Assembly (NCBI GenBank): GCA_963558185.1
Contig: CAUWFE010000005.1
Coordinates: 10,017 to 74,016, forward strand
From: UMGS1663 sp963558185
GTDB taxonomy: Bacteria; Bacillota; Clostridia; TANB77; CAG-508
Length of the DNA stretch: 64,000 nt
Reading direction: 5' to 3'
In this document: piece by piece, positions 54,001 through 61,547 of the stretch
Layout of the letters: each line of letters starts with the position of its first letter
How positions within the stretch are numbered: the stretch's first letter is position 1
Notes under the pieces: model-generated
Databases searched by the model: none
What the model was told of the DNA's origin: nothing
Seen by the model: only the letters and a program-made list of their open reading frames with translations
Translations under genes and position numbers: made by a program

Positions 54001-54537
54001 ACATATTGTAAACTTTTAGATGAAGTTATCAAAGAAATGCAAGGAATTAAAGTAGAAGAAGAACATGAAGTACAAATTGATTTAAATGTATCTAGCTATA
54101 TTCCAGAGGAATTTATTGAAAACAGTAGCCAAAAAATTGAAATTTATCAAGATATAGCATTATGCAAAACAGAATTAGATATTCAAAATGTGACAGATGA
54201 AATAATAGATAGATATGGGCAAATACCAAAAGAAGTAGAAAATTTATTAGATATTGCACGAATTAAAAATTTATGTAAAAAACGAGGTGTTAATAAAATA
54301 TCACAAAGAAAAGATGGCATAATATTCTTATATGATAAAGGTAAATTTGATAATACTATAATAGATACATTATTACATACATATGGCCCTCGTGTACGTT
54401 TTTCTCCAGGAACAGAACCATATATTACATTAAAAATAGATTTTACAAAAACAAATGGAGATAAAAAACTTTTAAATGAGGTAATTTCATATTTAAAAAT
54501 AGAAGGGGGAAAGGAAAATGCAGATAATAACAAGTAA
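51037..54537 (+). CDS. mfd: Transcription-repair coupling factor Mfd
   Basis: 1166 residues from the ATG at 51037 (GTGAGGAG upstream; the GTG at 51022 belongs to that site). UvrB-like N-terminal domains are followed by the RNAP-interacting domain (KVGDYVVHKSHGIGQFIGV), helicase motifs (Walker A CGDVGYGKTEVAIRAAF, IIDEEQRFG, TATPIPRTLHMS, GRVGRASKQGYAY) and the C-terminal D7 autoinhibitory domain. It removes stalled RNA polymerase and recruits UvrA. The 3' end overlaps the next gene by 20 bp. Confidence 0.96.
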   Translation: MNEIITRLQTLPKFEEYTQSLKQNSQIVISGLSDVGKLQFSYATKRNTKKPIFIITYNEIQAKNIIKDLSYFAENDDIVYFPKRDIVPYDYVAESKDILYERMEILNKIHENSADIVVTTIEAIMQKMILPEELYKTKLNFEVGKTYSLQTLKEELIMLGYERNDIVENKGQFSIRGGILDIGTTENIGIRIEFWGDEVDSIREFQISSQRSEKMLQKIKIYAAHEFILQDTTANIIKKIENKDETINSKSFEVSEKARINYFSKMQEIKKADIEIISQGEYISKIDKYFNCFYENANNFMKYIPEDAIIFYDEYSKIKQRIENIIIDNNNLIKSLIEKEKMVPQAIHNISIYEEDFETNNNPSVFLERQDFGLSKNSNIKFNFQYREVNYHKSEIDLLIEDIKRYISEKKQVIVLAGNNDNVEKFNKLLSEKEIVSNKITVKTGRLSAGFECYDLNMVIISGEELFEIDVKKRRKTSNAFKQAEKVVYADLKVGDYVVHKSHGIGQFIGVNTIKADGVTKDYIKIRYQNNDLLYIPTNDLDNVRKYVGGGEATPKVNKLGSKEWQNTKNKVKKNLQEVAKELIELYAKRQKSKGFAFSKDTPWQKQFEDNFPYQETDDQIRCISEVKKDMESQRPMDRLLCGDVGYGKTEVAIRAAFKAVMDQKQVAYLVPTTVLANQQYSDFYERMQEFPIRVEVLNRFKTKKQQQEIIRKLKLGEIDVIIGTHRLLSKDVEFKDLGLLIIDEEQRFGVKDKEKIKQYKSSIDVLTMTATPIPRTLHMSIVGVRDMSVIYEPPQNRKPVQTYVLEYDEEVIKEAITKELERKGQVFYLFNNVEQIEKKEIQVSNLVPEAKVAFAHGKMSGAELEEIMMDFIEGKIDVLVCTTILESGIDIPNANTIIVENADRLGLAQLYQIRGRVGRASKQGYAYVTYKRDKILSEVADKRLKAIKEFTEFGSGFKIAMRDLEIRGAGSMVGEIQHGHMEQVGYDTYCKLLDEVIKEMQGIKVEEEHEVQIDLNVSSYIPEEFIENSSQKIEIYQDIALCKTELDIQNVTDEIIDRYGQIPKEVENLLDIARIKNLCKKRGVNKISQRKDGIIFLYDKGKFDNTIIDTLLHTYGPRVRFSPGTEPYITLKIDFTKTNGDKKLLNEVISYLKIEGGKENADNNK

Positions 54538-55306
54538 AGACAATGAAACTGTAAAAGCTATAAAAAAATTAAAAGAAAAAAAGTATCGCAATGAAAGTGG
54601 AAAATTTATTGTTGAAGGAATAAAAATGTTAGAAGAGGCTTTACAAGAAAAAGCTTCAATAGAGAAAATTATTTTGTGTGAAGACTGCCAAAACGACTAT
54701 TCTCACGAATTAGATGTGTATGAAATTGCTAAAAATGAAATTATAACAGTATCAGAAAAGATATTCAAAGAACTTACAGGTGTAGAAAATCCACAAGGAA
54801 TTTTAGCTGTAATTAATAAAGAAAAAAATAAGCCAATAAATTACAATGAAGACATAATAATAGCATTAGATGGAATTCAAGACCCAGGAAATTTAGGAAC
54901 AATATTAAGAACAATAGATAGTGTAGGATTAACACAAGTAGTATTAAGCGAAAAAACGGCGGATCCATATAATCCAAAAGTAGTGCGTTCTACTATGGGT
55001 GCTATTTATCGTGTAAACATTATTCAAACAGAAAATTTACAAAATACATTAAAACAAATAGCAAAAAATGACTATAAAATTATGGCAACAGCATTAGATG
55101 AAGAAAGCAAAAGTGTATATGATATAAAACTTAAGAAAAAGGTAATAGTAATTGGAAACGAGGCAAATGGAATTTCAAAAGAAATAATTTCAATGGCAGA
55201 TGAAAAAATTATAATACCTATGTTAGGAAAAACTGAAAGTTTAAATGCAGCTGTAGCTACAGGAGTAATACTATATGAATATGTAAGAAGAAAGTTACAA
55301 AAATAA
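54518..55306 (+). CDS. TrmH-family (SpoU) RNA 2'-O-methyltransferase
   Basis: A 262-residue protein. An N-terminal substrate-binding domain (SGKFIVEGIKMLEEALQ) precedes the SPOUT knot: ALDGIQDPGNLGTILRTID (motif 1), VVLSEKTADPYNPKVVRSTM (motif 2) and IIPMLGKTESLNAAVATGV (motif 3). Probably acts on rRNA. The exact nucleotide is not predictable. Its start lies inside mfd, after AAGGGGGAAAGG. Confidence 0.9.
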   Translation: MQIITSKDNETVKAIKKLKEKKYRNESGKFIVEGIKMLEEALQEKASIEKIILCEDCQNDYSHELDVYEIAKNEIITVSEKIFKELTGVENPQGILAVINKEKNKPINYNEDIIIALDGIQDPGNLGTILRTIDSVGLTQVVLSEKTADPYNPKVVRSTMGAIYRVNIIQTENLQNTLKQIAKNDYKIMATALDEESKSVYDIKLKKKVIVIGNEANGISKEIISMADEKIIIPMLGKTESLNAAVATGVILYEYVRRKLQK

Positions 55307-55320
55307 AAGAAGGTAATGAA

Positions 55321-55869
55321 ATGGAAGTTTTAAATGAATATACAAAAGAAAGTGTTATAGAACATCAAAATGATAAAGAATATTTACTTAAAATGGTGAA
55401 AAATAGACCATATACATTATTAATTGATTTTGCAAGTGATGAGATGAAAAATGATAGAGAATTAATGTTAGAAGCTGTAAAAACAGTTGGTGGGGCATTG
55501 GAATTTGCAAGCGATAAATTAAAAGATGATTATGAGTTAGTTTTAGAAGCAGTAAAAGAAGATGGTTGGGTACTTTGCTATGCAAGTGAAAGGTTACGTA
55601 ATGAAAAAGAAATTGTATTAACAGCTGTGAAAAAAAATGGGCAAGGCTTGTATTATGCAAGCCAAGCTCTTAGAGATGATGAAGATATAGTATTAACAGC
55701 AGTACAAAATAAAGGCTTAATTTTCAAATATGCAAGTAGAAGAGTACGTGGAATAAAAAAAGTTGCTTTAACTGCAATGGAAAATGATATAAGGGCTAAA
55801 AGCTATGTAGATGAGTTTTTAAAAGACGATGAAGATATAAAAAACTTTGGAAAAGACTTGACAAATTAG
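55321..55869 (+). CDS. DUF4116-repeat protein
   Basis: A 182-residue protein made of repeats of about 25 residues with the pattern L..AS..L..D.E.vl.AV..nG: examples are EFASDKLKDDYELVLEAVKE, CYASERLRNEKEIVLTAVKK and YYASQALRDDEDIVLTAVQN. This is the DUF4116 repeat. No enzymatic motif or signal peptide. Function unknown. It lies 14 bp after the methyltransferase gene. Confidence 0.82.
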   Translation: MEVLNEYTKESVIEHQNDKEYLLKMVKNRPYTLLIDFASDEMKNDRELMLEAVKTVGGALEFASDKLKDDYELVLEAVKEDGWVLCYASERLRNEKEIVLTAVKKNGQGLYYASQALRDDEDIVLTAVQNKGLIFKYASRRVRGIKKVALTAMENDIRAKSYVDEFLKDDEDIKNFGKDLTN

Positions 55870-55886
55870 TAAAAATGGTGTAAAGT
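55858..55886 (+). promoter_or_regulatory. Promoter of the ylxM-ffh operon
   Basis: TTGACA (55858-55863), 17-bp spacer, TAAAGT (55881-55886). The -35 box overlaps the end of the DUF4116 gene. Confidence 0.6.
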
Positions 55887-55915
55887 ATATTAGCATTACA
55901 AAAGAGGTGGTAATT

Positions 55916-56263
55916 ATGGATAAAAAAGTAGAGATTAGTATATTATGCCAAATGTATGGAAAATTGCTAACTGAAAAACAGCTTGTAATACTAGAAGATT
56001 ACTATAATAATGACCTATCTCTTTCCGAAATTGCAGAGAACAATCATATTACAAGGCAAGCTGTTCGAGATATTATCAAAAAGGGGGAAAATAAACTTTT
56101 CGATTTAGAAGAAAAGCTATCGTTTATGAAAAAAACAATGGAACAAGAAAAAAAGTTGCAAGATATCATGAATGAGCTAAGCAAAATAGAACCTACTATA
56201 TCAGACAAAAAAGTAGAAAAAATCTTAGAACATGTAAGAAAAGAATTAAGTTGTTTAGCATAA
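55916..56263 (+). CDS. ylxM: YlxM/p13-like signal-recognition-associated HTH protein
   Basis: 115 residues from the ATG at 55916 with GAGGTGG upstream. A sigma-region-4-like HTH (LSLSEIAENNHITRQAVRDI) and KGENKLFDLEEKL match the UPF0122/YlxM family. It is immediately upstream of ffh, its usual partner, where it is thought to modulate SRP. Confidence 0.88.
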   Translation: MDKKVEISILCQMYGKLLTEKQLVILEDYYNNDLSLSEIAENNHITRQAVRDIIKKGENKLFDLEEKLSFMKKTMEQEKKLQDIMNELSKIEPTISDKKVEKILEHVRKELSCLA

Positions 56264-56302
56264 ATTAAATAATATGATAAAAAAATCAAAGGAGGAATAA
56301 AG

Positions 56303-57652
56303 ATGGCTTTTGAAGGGTTATCCTCAAAATTGCAAGATATAACAAAAAAATTTAGAGGTAAAGCAAGAGTTACAGAATCAGACTTAAAGGAAATGCTAAG
56401 AGAAGTAAAACTTGCATTATTAGAAGCAGATGTAAACTATAAAATAGTAAAAGATTTTATAGCAACAATACAAGAAAAAGCTTTAGGGCAAGATGTTCTA
56501 AAATCTTTAACTCCAGGTCAGCAAGTAATAAAAATAGTAAAAGATGAACTTGTAGAGCTTTTAGGGGGACAAGATAGTAAAGTAAACTTTACACCAAATC
56601 CTCCAACTATTATCATGTTAGTAGGTTTACAAGGTTCAGGAAAAACTACAACAGCAGGAAAACTTGCAAACTTATTTAGAAAGCAAGGAAAAAATCCATT
56701 GCTAGTAGCATGTGATATTTATAGACCAGCAGCAATAAAACAATTACAAGTTGTTGGTTCACAATTAAATATACCAGTATATGCAAATGAAAATTCAAAA
56801 GATGTTGTGCAAATCAGTAAACAAGCAATCAGTCATGCAATTAGTAAACTAAATGATGTAGTTATATTAGATACAGCAGGTAGACTTCACATAGATGAAG
56901 AACTAATGCAAGAGTTAAAAAATGTAAAACAAGGTGTAAAACCACATGAAATCTTATTAGTTGTAGATAGTATGACAGGTCAAGATGCTGTTAATGTAGC
57001 ACAAAGTTTTAATGAAGCACTAGGAATAGATGGAATTGTCCTTACTAAATTAGATGGTGATACTCGTGGAGGAGCTGCATTATCTGTAAAAAACGTAACA
57101 GGAAGACCAATTAAATTTGCAGCTACAGGAGAAAAATTAAGTGATATTGAAGAATTTCATCCAGATAGAATGGCATCTCGAATTTTAGGAATGGGAGATG
57201 TACTTTCAATAATTGAAAAAGCAGAAGAAACCTTTAATGAAGAAGAAGCAATAAAATTAGAACAGCAATTAAGAAAAAAAGAATTTGATTTAGACGATTA
57301 CTTAGCACAAATAAAACAAGTTAAAAAAATGGGTTCATTTTCTTCTATATTAAAAATGATACCAGGAATGGCAAACATAAAAGATTTAAAAGTAGATGAT
57401 AAGGAATTTGTAAGGATAGAGTCAATGATTAATTCAATGACAAAAGAAGAAAGAAGAAATCCAAAACTATTAAATGGTAGTAGACGTGTTAGAATTGCTA
57501 AAGGAAGTGGTACAACAGTACAACAAATAAATCAATTCATGAAAACATTTGAAATGACACAAAAAATGATGAAGAAAATGCAAGATGGAAAAAACATGAA
57601 AAAAATGATGAAAAATTTTAATCAAAATGATTTAAAGAATTTAATGAAATAA
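56303..57652 (+). CDS. ffh: Signal recognition particle protein Ffh
   Basis: A 449-residue protein. The NG GTPase domain has GLQGSGKTTTAGKLAN (G1), DTAGRLHIDEELM (G3) and TKLDGDTRGGAALS (G4). The C-terminal Met-rich M domain (from about 325) binds signal peptides and 4.5S RNA. It targets membrane proteins to the translocon. It starts the ffh-rpsP-khpA-rimM-trmD-rplS run. Confidence 0.96.
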   Translation: MAFEGLSSKLQDITKKFRGKARVTESDLKEMLREVKLALLEADVNYKIVKDFIATIQEKALGQDVLKSLTPGQQVIKIVKDELVELLGGQDSKVNFTPNPPTIIMLVGLQGSGKTTTAGKLANLFRKQGKNPLLVACDIYRPAAIKQLQVVGSQLNIPVYANENSKDVVQISKQAISHAISKLNDVVILDTAGRLHIDEELMQELKNVKQGVKPHEILLVVDSMTGQDAVNVAQSFNEALGIDGIVLTKLDGDTRGGAALSVKNVTGRPIKFAATGEKLSDIEEFHPDRMASRILGMGDVLSIIEKAEETFNEEEAIKLEQQLRKKEFDLDDYLAQIKQVKKMGSFSSILKMIPGMANIKDLKVDDKEFVRIESMINSMTKEERRNPKLLNGSRRVRIAKGSGTTVQQINQFMKTFEMTQKMMKKMQDGKNMKKMMKNFNQNDLKNLMK

Positions 57653-57697
57653 TATTAAATTTTTAAATATATATGTATTTTTTAGGAGGTGATTTTA

Positions 57698-57928
57698 ATG
57701 GTAAAAATTAGATTAAAAAGAGTAGGTGCAAAAAAAGCTCCATTCTATCACATCGTTGTTGCAGACTCAAGATCTCCAAGAGATGGAAAAATAATTGAAC
57801 AACTTGGAACATATGATCCAATGACAAATCCAGCTACAATAGTATTAAACAAAGAAAAAGTAGCAGAATGGATTAAAAATGGTGCAAAACCAACAGATAC
57901 AGTAAAAGCTTTAATAGAAAAAGCATAG
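57698..57928 (+). CDS. rpsP: Ribosomal protein S16
   Basis: 76 residues from the ATG at 57698 with GGAGGTG upstream. Opens MVKIRLKRVGAKKAPFYHIV, the S16 signature, with DSRSPRDGKIIEQLGTYDP following. Part of the 30S subunit. Usual gene neighbours. Confidence 0.96.
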   Translation: MVKIRLKRVGAKKAPFYHIVVADSRSPRDGKIIEQLGTYDPMTNPATIVLNKEKVAEWIKNGAKPTDTVKALIEKA

Positions 57929-57951
57929 TCTAACAAAGGAGTGAGACTAAG

Positions 57952-58188
57952 TTGAAAGAAATTTTAGAAACTATATTACAAAATCTAGTAGATAATCCAG
58001 AAGCTATTAATATTGTAGAAAAGGAAGAAAACCAAGAAGTACTTTTTGAAGTAAGTGTAGCAGAAGGTGATATGGGAAAAGTAATAGGAAAACAAGGAAA
58101 AGTTGCAAAATCAATTAGAACAGTGATGAAATCTATTGCTGGGAAAACACATAAAAAAGTAACAATTCATTTTGTAGATGAAAGATAG
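57952..58188 (+). CDS. khpA: KH-domain RNA-binding protein KhpA
   Basis: A 78-residue protein starting at TTG after AAAGGAG. A single KH domain with the GKVIGKQGKVAKSIRTVMKS loop. It lies between rpsP and rimM, as in other Firmicutes. Binds RNA, with links to cell division and ribosome work. Confidence 0.92.
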   Translation: MKEILETILQNLVDNPEAINIVEKEENQEVLFEVSVAEGDMGKVIGKQGKVAKSIRTVMKSIAGKTHKKVTIHFVDER

Positions 58189-58196
58189 GAAATAAT

Positions 58197-58706
58197 ATGC
58201 AAGAATATTTTGAAGTAGGGCAAATCGTAAATACATTTGGAGTAAAAGGGATGGTAAAAGTAGTACCTTTTACAGATGAAATAGAACGATTTGAGGAACT
58301 AAAAGAAGTATATGTTTGTAAAAAAGAAGAAATGCATTCTATAAAAATAGAGCAAGTAAAATATCATAAAAATATGGTATTACTAAAATTTATTGGAATA
58401 GAAGATATGAATGAAGCAGAAAAGCTTAAAGGCTGTTATCTAAAAATAGATAGAGAACATGCAAAAAAGCTTCCTAAAGATACATATTTTATAGCAGATT
58501 TAATAGGACTATCTGTATATACAGATGAAGGTAAATTACTAGGAAAAGTAGATGATATATTTGAAACTGGTGCAAATTATATATATTCTGTGAAAACAGA
58601 AGAAGGAAAACAAATTTTACTTCCTAATATTCCAGATGTGTTAAAAGAAATTGATTTAGAGAATGAAAAAATAATAGTTCACCTTTTAAAAGGGTTAGTT
58701 GATTAA
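58197..58706 (+). CDS. rimM: 16S rRNA processing protein RimM
   Basis: A 169-residue protein. The N-terminal domain (FEVGQIVNTFGVKGMVKVVP) and C-terminal PRC-barrel (YFIADLIGLSVYTDEGKLLG, then IPDVLKEIDLENEKIIVHLL) match RimM. It helps 30S head assembly. 8 bp after khpA. Confidence 0.94.
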   Translation: MQEYFEVGQIVNTFGVKGMVKVVPFTDEIERFEELKEVYVCKKEEMHSIKIEQVKYHKNMVLLKFIGIEDMNEAEKLKGCYLKIDREHAKKLPKDTYFIADLIGLSVYTDEGKLLGKVDDIFETGANYIYSVKTEEGKQILLPNIPDVLKEIDLENEKIIVHLLKGLVD

Positions 58707-58718
58707 TAGGGGGAAATA

Positions 58719-59405
58719 ATGCGATTTCATGTACTTACGCTTTTTCCAGAAATGTTTGAATCATTAAAAACAAGCATTATAGGAAAAGCAATAGAAAAAA
58801 ATCTTATAGATTTACAATTAACAAATATAAGGGATTTTTCAAAAGATAAGCATAAAAAAGTAGATGATACTCCATATGGAGGAGGAGCTGGCATGGTAAT
58901 GCGTGCAGATATTGTATATGATGCATATACATATGCAAAACAATGTGCAAGTTCTTCAAATACAAAAGCTATTTATTTATCTCCTCAAGGTAAAAAGCTA
59001 AATCAAGAAAAGGTAGTAGAGCTAAGTAAAAAAGATGAAATTATCTTAATTTGTGGACATTATGAAGGTATTGACCAAAGAGCAATAGATATAATAAGTA
59101 AAAGCGATGATTTTGAAGAAATTTCTATAGGTGATTATGTATTAACAGGAGGAGAATTACCAGCAATGGTTGTTATAGATTCTGTTAGTAGATATGTAGA
59201 AGGGGTATTAAATAAAGAATCTGTAGAAGAAGAATCTTTTACAAATCAAAAATTAGAATATCCACAATATACAAGACCGGAGGAATTTATGGGACATAAA
59301 GTACCAGAGGTATTATTATCAGGTCATCATGAAAATATTCGCAAATGGAGAGAAGAAAAATCTTTAGAAATAACAAAATTAAAAAGACCAGATATATTAA
59401 AATAA
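58719..59405 (+). CDS. trmD: tRNA (guanine-37-N1)-methyltransferase
   Basis: A 228-residue SPOUT enzyme: MRFHVLTLFPEMFESLKTSI, PYGGGAGMVMRADIV, YLSPQGKKLNQ, ICGHYEGIDQRAI and SIGDYVLTGGELPAM are all TrmD signatures. It methylates G37 to prevent frameshifting. Confidence 0.96.
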   Translation: MRFHVLTLFPEMFESLKTSIIGKAIEKNLIDLQLTNIRDFSKDKHKKVDDTPYGGGAGMVMRADIVYDAYTYAKQCASSSNTKAIYLSPQGKKLNQEKVVELSKKDEIILICGHYEGIDQRAIDIISKSDDFEEISIGDYVLTGGELPAMVVIDSVSRYVEGVLNKESVEEESFTNQKLEYPQYTRPEEFMGHKVPEVLLSGHHENIRKWREEKSLEITKLKRPDILK

Positions 59406-59422
59406 AAGAAAGGAGAATATCG

Positions 59423-59890
59423 ATGGATATTATAAAATCAATAGAACATGAACAATTGAAAAATAAGATTCCTGATCTTCATGTTGGTGATACTGTAAGA
59501 GTACATCAAAGAATAAAAGAAGGAAACAGAGAAAGAATCCAAGTATTCGAAGGAATTATAATTAAAAAACAAGGTGGAGGAATAAATGCTACATTTACAG
59601 TAAGAAGAGTAGCATATGGTGTAGGTGTTGAAAAAACATTTTTAGTACATTCTCCAATGGTAGAAAAAGTAGAAGTAGTAAGAGTAGGTAAAGCTAGAAG
59701 AGCTAAATTATACTACTTAAGAGATAGAGTTGGAAAAGCTGCTAAGACAAAAGAAAACTTAGGTGCTAGAATTGAAAACAAAGAAATAAGCATCAAAGAA
59801 GACGAAGTAGCTGAAACAGTTGAAACTCCAGTTGTAGAAGAAACATTAGACACTGTAAAAGAAGAAAATGTTGATGTAGTAAAAGAATAA
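59423..59890 (+). CDS. rplS: Ribosomal protein L19 with acidic C-terminal extension
   Basis: 155 residues from the ATG at 59423 (AAAGGAG upstream). Residues 1-115 are a normal L19 (GDTVRVHQRIKEGNRERIQV, KVEVVRVGKARRAKLYYLRD). The last 40 residues are Glu/Val/Thr-rich (EDEVAETVETPVVEETLDTV), an addition not found in most L19 proteins. It sits at the 30S-50S bridge. A terminator follows. Confidence 0.93.
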   Translation: MDIIKSIEHEQLKNKIPDLHVGDTVRVHQRIKEGNRERIQVFEGIIIKKQGGGINATFTVRRVAYGVGVEKTFLVHSPMVEKVEVVRVGKARRAKLYYLRDRVGKAAKTKENLGARIENKEISIKEDEVAETVETPVVEETLDTVKEENVDVVKE

Positions 59891-59900
59891 TATTTTAGAA

Positions 59901-59936
59901 AGGATAGATAAATTAAAATAAAGTATCTATCCTTTT
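59901..59936 (+). terminator. Terminator of the ffh-rplS operon
   Basis: AGGATAGATA (59901-59910) / TATCTATCCT (59924-59933), then TTT. Confidence 0.8.
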
Positions 59937-60027
59937 ATGCATTGTTTTCATATAATATAGGCTTTTTTGATGGGGTTTTTTTTATAGCCCATTTTTTGAA
60001 TAAATTAAAAAAATTAGATATAATATA

Positions 60028-60063
60028 TTTACAATTGTGCCACAAAATGATAAAATAGTGGCA
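60028..60063 (+). promoter_or_regulatory. abiE promoter with operator-like inverted repeat
   Basis: TTTACA (60028-60033) and TAAAAT (60051-60056), 17-bp spacer. TGCCAC (60038-60043) / GTGGCA (60058-60063) flank the -10 box, the expected place for AbiEi autorepression. Confidence 0.6.
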
Positions 60064-60085
60064 TAAACGGAAAAAGGAGATAAAA

Positions 60086-60670
60086 ATGATAACTAAAGTT
60101 TTAGAAATTATGAAAAATAATAAAGGAATAATAACATCATCGCAAATTGAAAACTATGGGATATCAAGAGTATATTTATCTAAGATGGTTGAAAAAAATA
60201 TTATAGAAAGAATTGAAAGAGGAATATATGTTACAAAAGATTATGAATATGATGAATATTATTTATTTCAGTTAAAGTATCCTAAAACAGTATTTTCTTA
60301 TAATACAGCATTATATTTTTATGAAATGACAGAAAGAACACCAATAAAAATGGATATATCTATTTCCAAAAACTATAATCCACACAGATTTAAAGATATA
60401 GTTAATGTTTATAGAATAAATGCTGAGTTATTTGATTTAGGAATTGTAGAAAAGAAATCTCCACAGGGAATGAAAGTAAGAACATATAATTTAGAACGAA
60501 CTATATGCGATATAATAAAAGATAAAGATAGTATTGATATAGAAATTAGAAATAAAGCAATAAAAAAGGCAATTAAAAGCAAAGAGTTTAATGCAAGTAA
60601 AATGTTCGAATATGCAAAGAAAATGAATATATATGATAAAGTAAAAAATTATATGGAGGCAATTATATGA
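60086..60670 (+). CDS. abiEi: AbiEi-type antitoxin (transcriptional regulator)
   Basis: A 194-residue protein. The N-terminal winged-helix part (GIITSSQIENYGISRVYLSK, IIERIERGIYV) and AbiEi_4-like C-terminal domain (TYNLERTICDIIKDKDSIDI) match type IV antitoxins that repress the operon and counter AbiEii. It overlaps the toxin gene by 4 bp (ATGA). Confidence 0.88.
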   Translation: MITKVLEIMKNNKGIITSSQIENYGISRVYLSKMVEKNIIERIERGIYVTKDYEYDEYYLFQLKYPKTVFSYNTALYFYEMTERTPIKMDISISKNYNPHRFKDIVNVYRINAELFDLGIVEKKSPQGMKVRTYNLERTICDIIKDKDSIDIEIRNKAIKKAIKSKEFNASKMFEYAKKMNIYDKVKNYMEAII

Positions 60671-61506
60671 TAAAAAATGCTAAGAGTTTAATGGATAAGT
60701 CAAGAAACTTAGCAGCAAATTGTAATATTACAGCAAATGAAGTACTACAAAATTATATGTTTGAAAGAATATTAGAGAGACTAGCTATTTCAAAATATAA
60801 AAACAATTTTATATTAAAAGGTGGACTTTTATTATCCTCAATAATGGGAATTGATACAAGAACAACTATGGATATGGATACTTACATAAAAGGGATAAAT
60901 TTAACAGATGAGCAATTATATGAAGTATTACAAGAAATATTAAATATTGATATTGGAGATAATGTTTGTTTTGAAATAAAAAATTCTAAGCCTATAAGGG
61001 AAGAAGACACTTATGGTGGATTAAGATATAATTTAGTTGCTAAATTTGATAATATAAAAGTAGATTTAAGCATAGATATAGCTACAGGTGATTTAATTAC
61101 ACCACGCGAAATAGAATATAATTATAAAATGATGTTTGAAGATAGAGAACTAAAAATTATGGCATACAACATAGAAAGTATCATTGCAGAGAAATTTCAA
61201 ACTGTTATAGCTAGAGGAATATTGAATAGTAGAATGAAAGATTATTATGATTTATACTATCTAATTACATATAAAGAATTTTCAAAAGAAAATTTAAAGA
61301 ATGCTGTAATAAAAACTTTTAATAATAGAGATACAGATATAGAAAAAATAGATGATACAATTTCTGAAATAAAAAATAGTGAGTTCATTGAAGAAATGTG
61401 GAGAAATTATTCTATACACTATAAATATTCTAATGATATTAAATTTGAACAAGTAATAAATGTTATTGAAACAATAAAAGAAATTTTATTTAAAAATGAG
61501 ATTTGA
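60667..61506 (+). CDS. abiEii: AbiEii-type nucleotidyltransferase toxin
   Basis: A 279-residue protein with the nucleotidyltransferase motif LKGGLLLSSIMGIDTRTTMD and DMDTYIKG, then KVDLSIDIATGD (third Asp motif). AbiEii toxins modify tRNA or other nucleic acids and cause bacteriostasis during phage infection. Translationally coupled to abiEi. The stop codon lies in a 42-bp perfect palindrome that serves as terminator. Confidence 0.88.
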   Translation: MIKNAKSLMDKSRNLAANCNITANEVLQNYMFERILERLAISKYKNNFILKGGLLLSSIMGIDTRTTMDMDTYIKGINLTDEQLYEVLQEILNIDIGDNVCFEIKNSKPIREEDTYGGLRYNLVAKFDNIKVDLSIDIATGDLITPREIEYNYKMMFEDRELKIMAYNIESIIAEKFQTVIARGILNSRMKDYYDLYYLITYKEFSKENLKNAVIKTFNNRDTDIEKIDDTISEIKNSEFIEEMWRNYSIHYKYSNDIKFEQVINVIETIKEILFKNEI

Positions 61507-61534
61507 AATAAATTTATTTCAAATCTCATTTTTC
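61492..61534. terminator. 42-bp perfect palindrome terminator at the end of abiEii
   Basis: AAAAATGAGATTTGAAATAAA (61492-61512) is followed directly by its exact complement (61513-61533). It includes the abiEii stop and would terminate in both directions. Confidence 0.75.
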
Positions 61535-61547
61535 TAAAGGGCTTTTT

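Noticed and set aside
59945..59995. Possible duplicate of the Lon gene's 3' end
   Set aside because: The resemblance is limited to a short T-rich GGGC/GCCC segment and is probably just a terminator-like hairpin.
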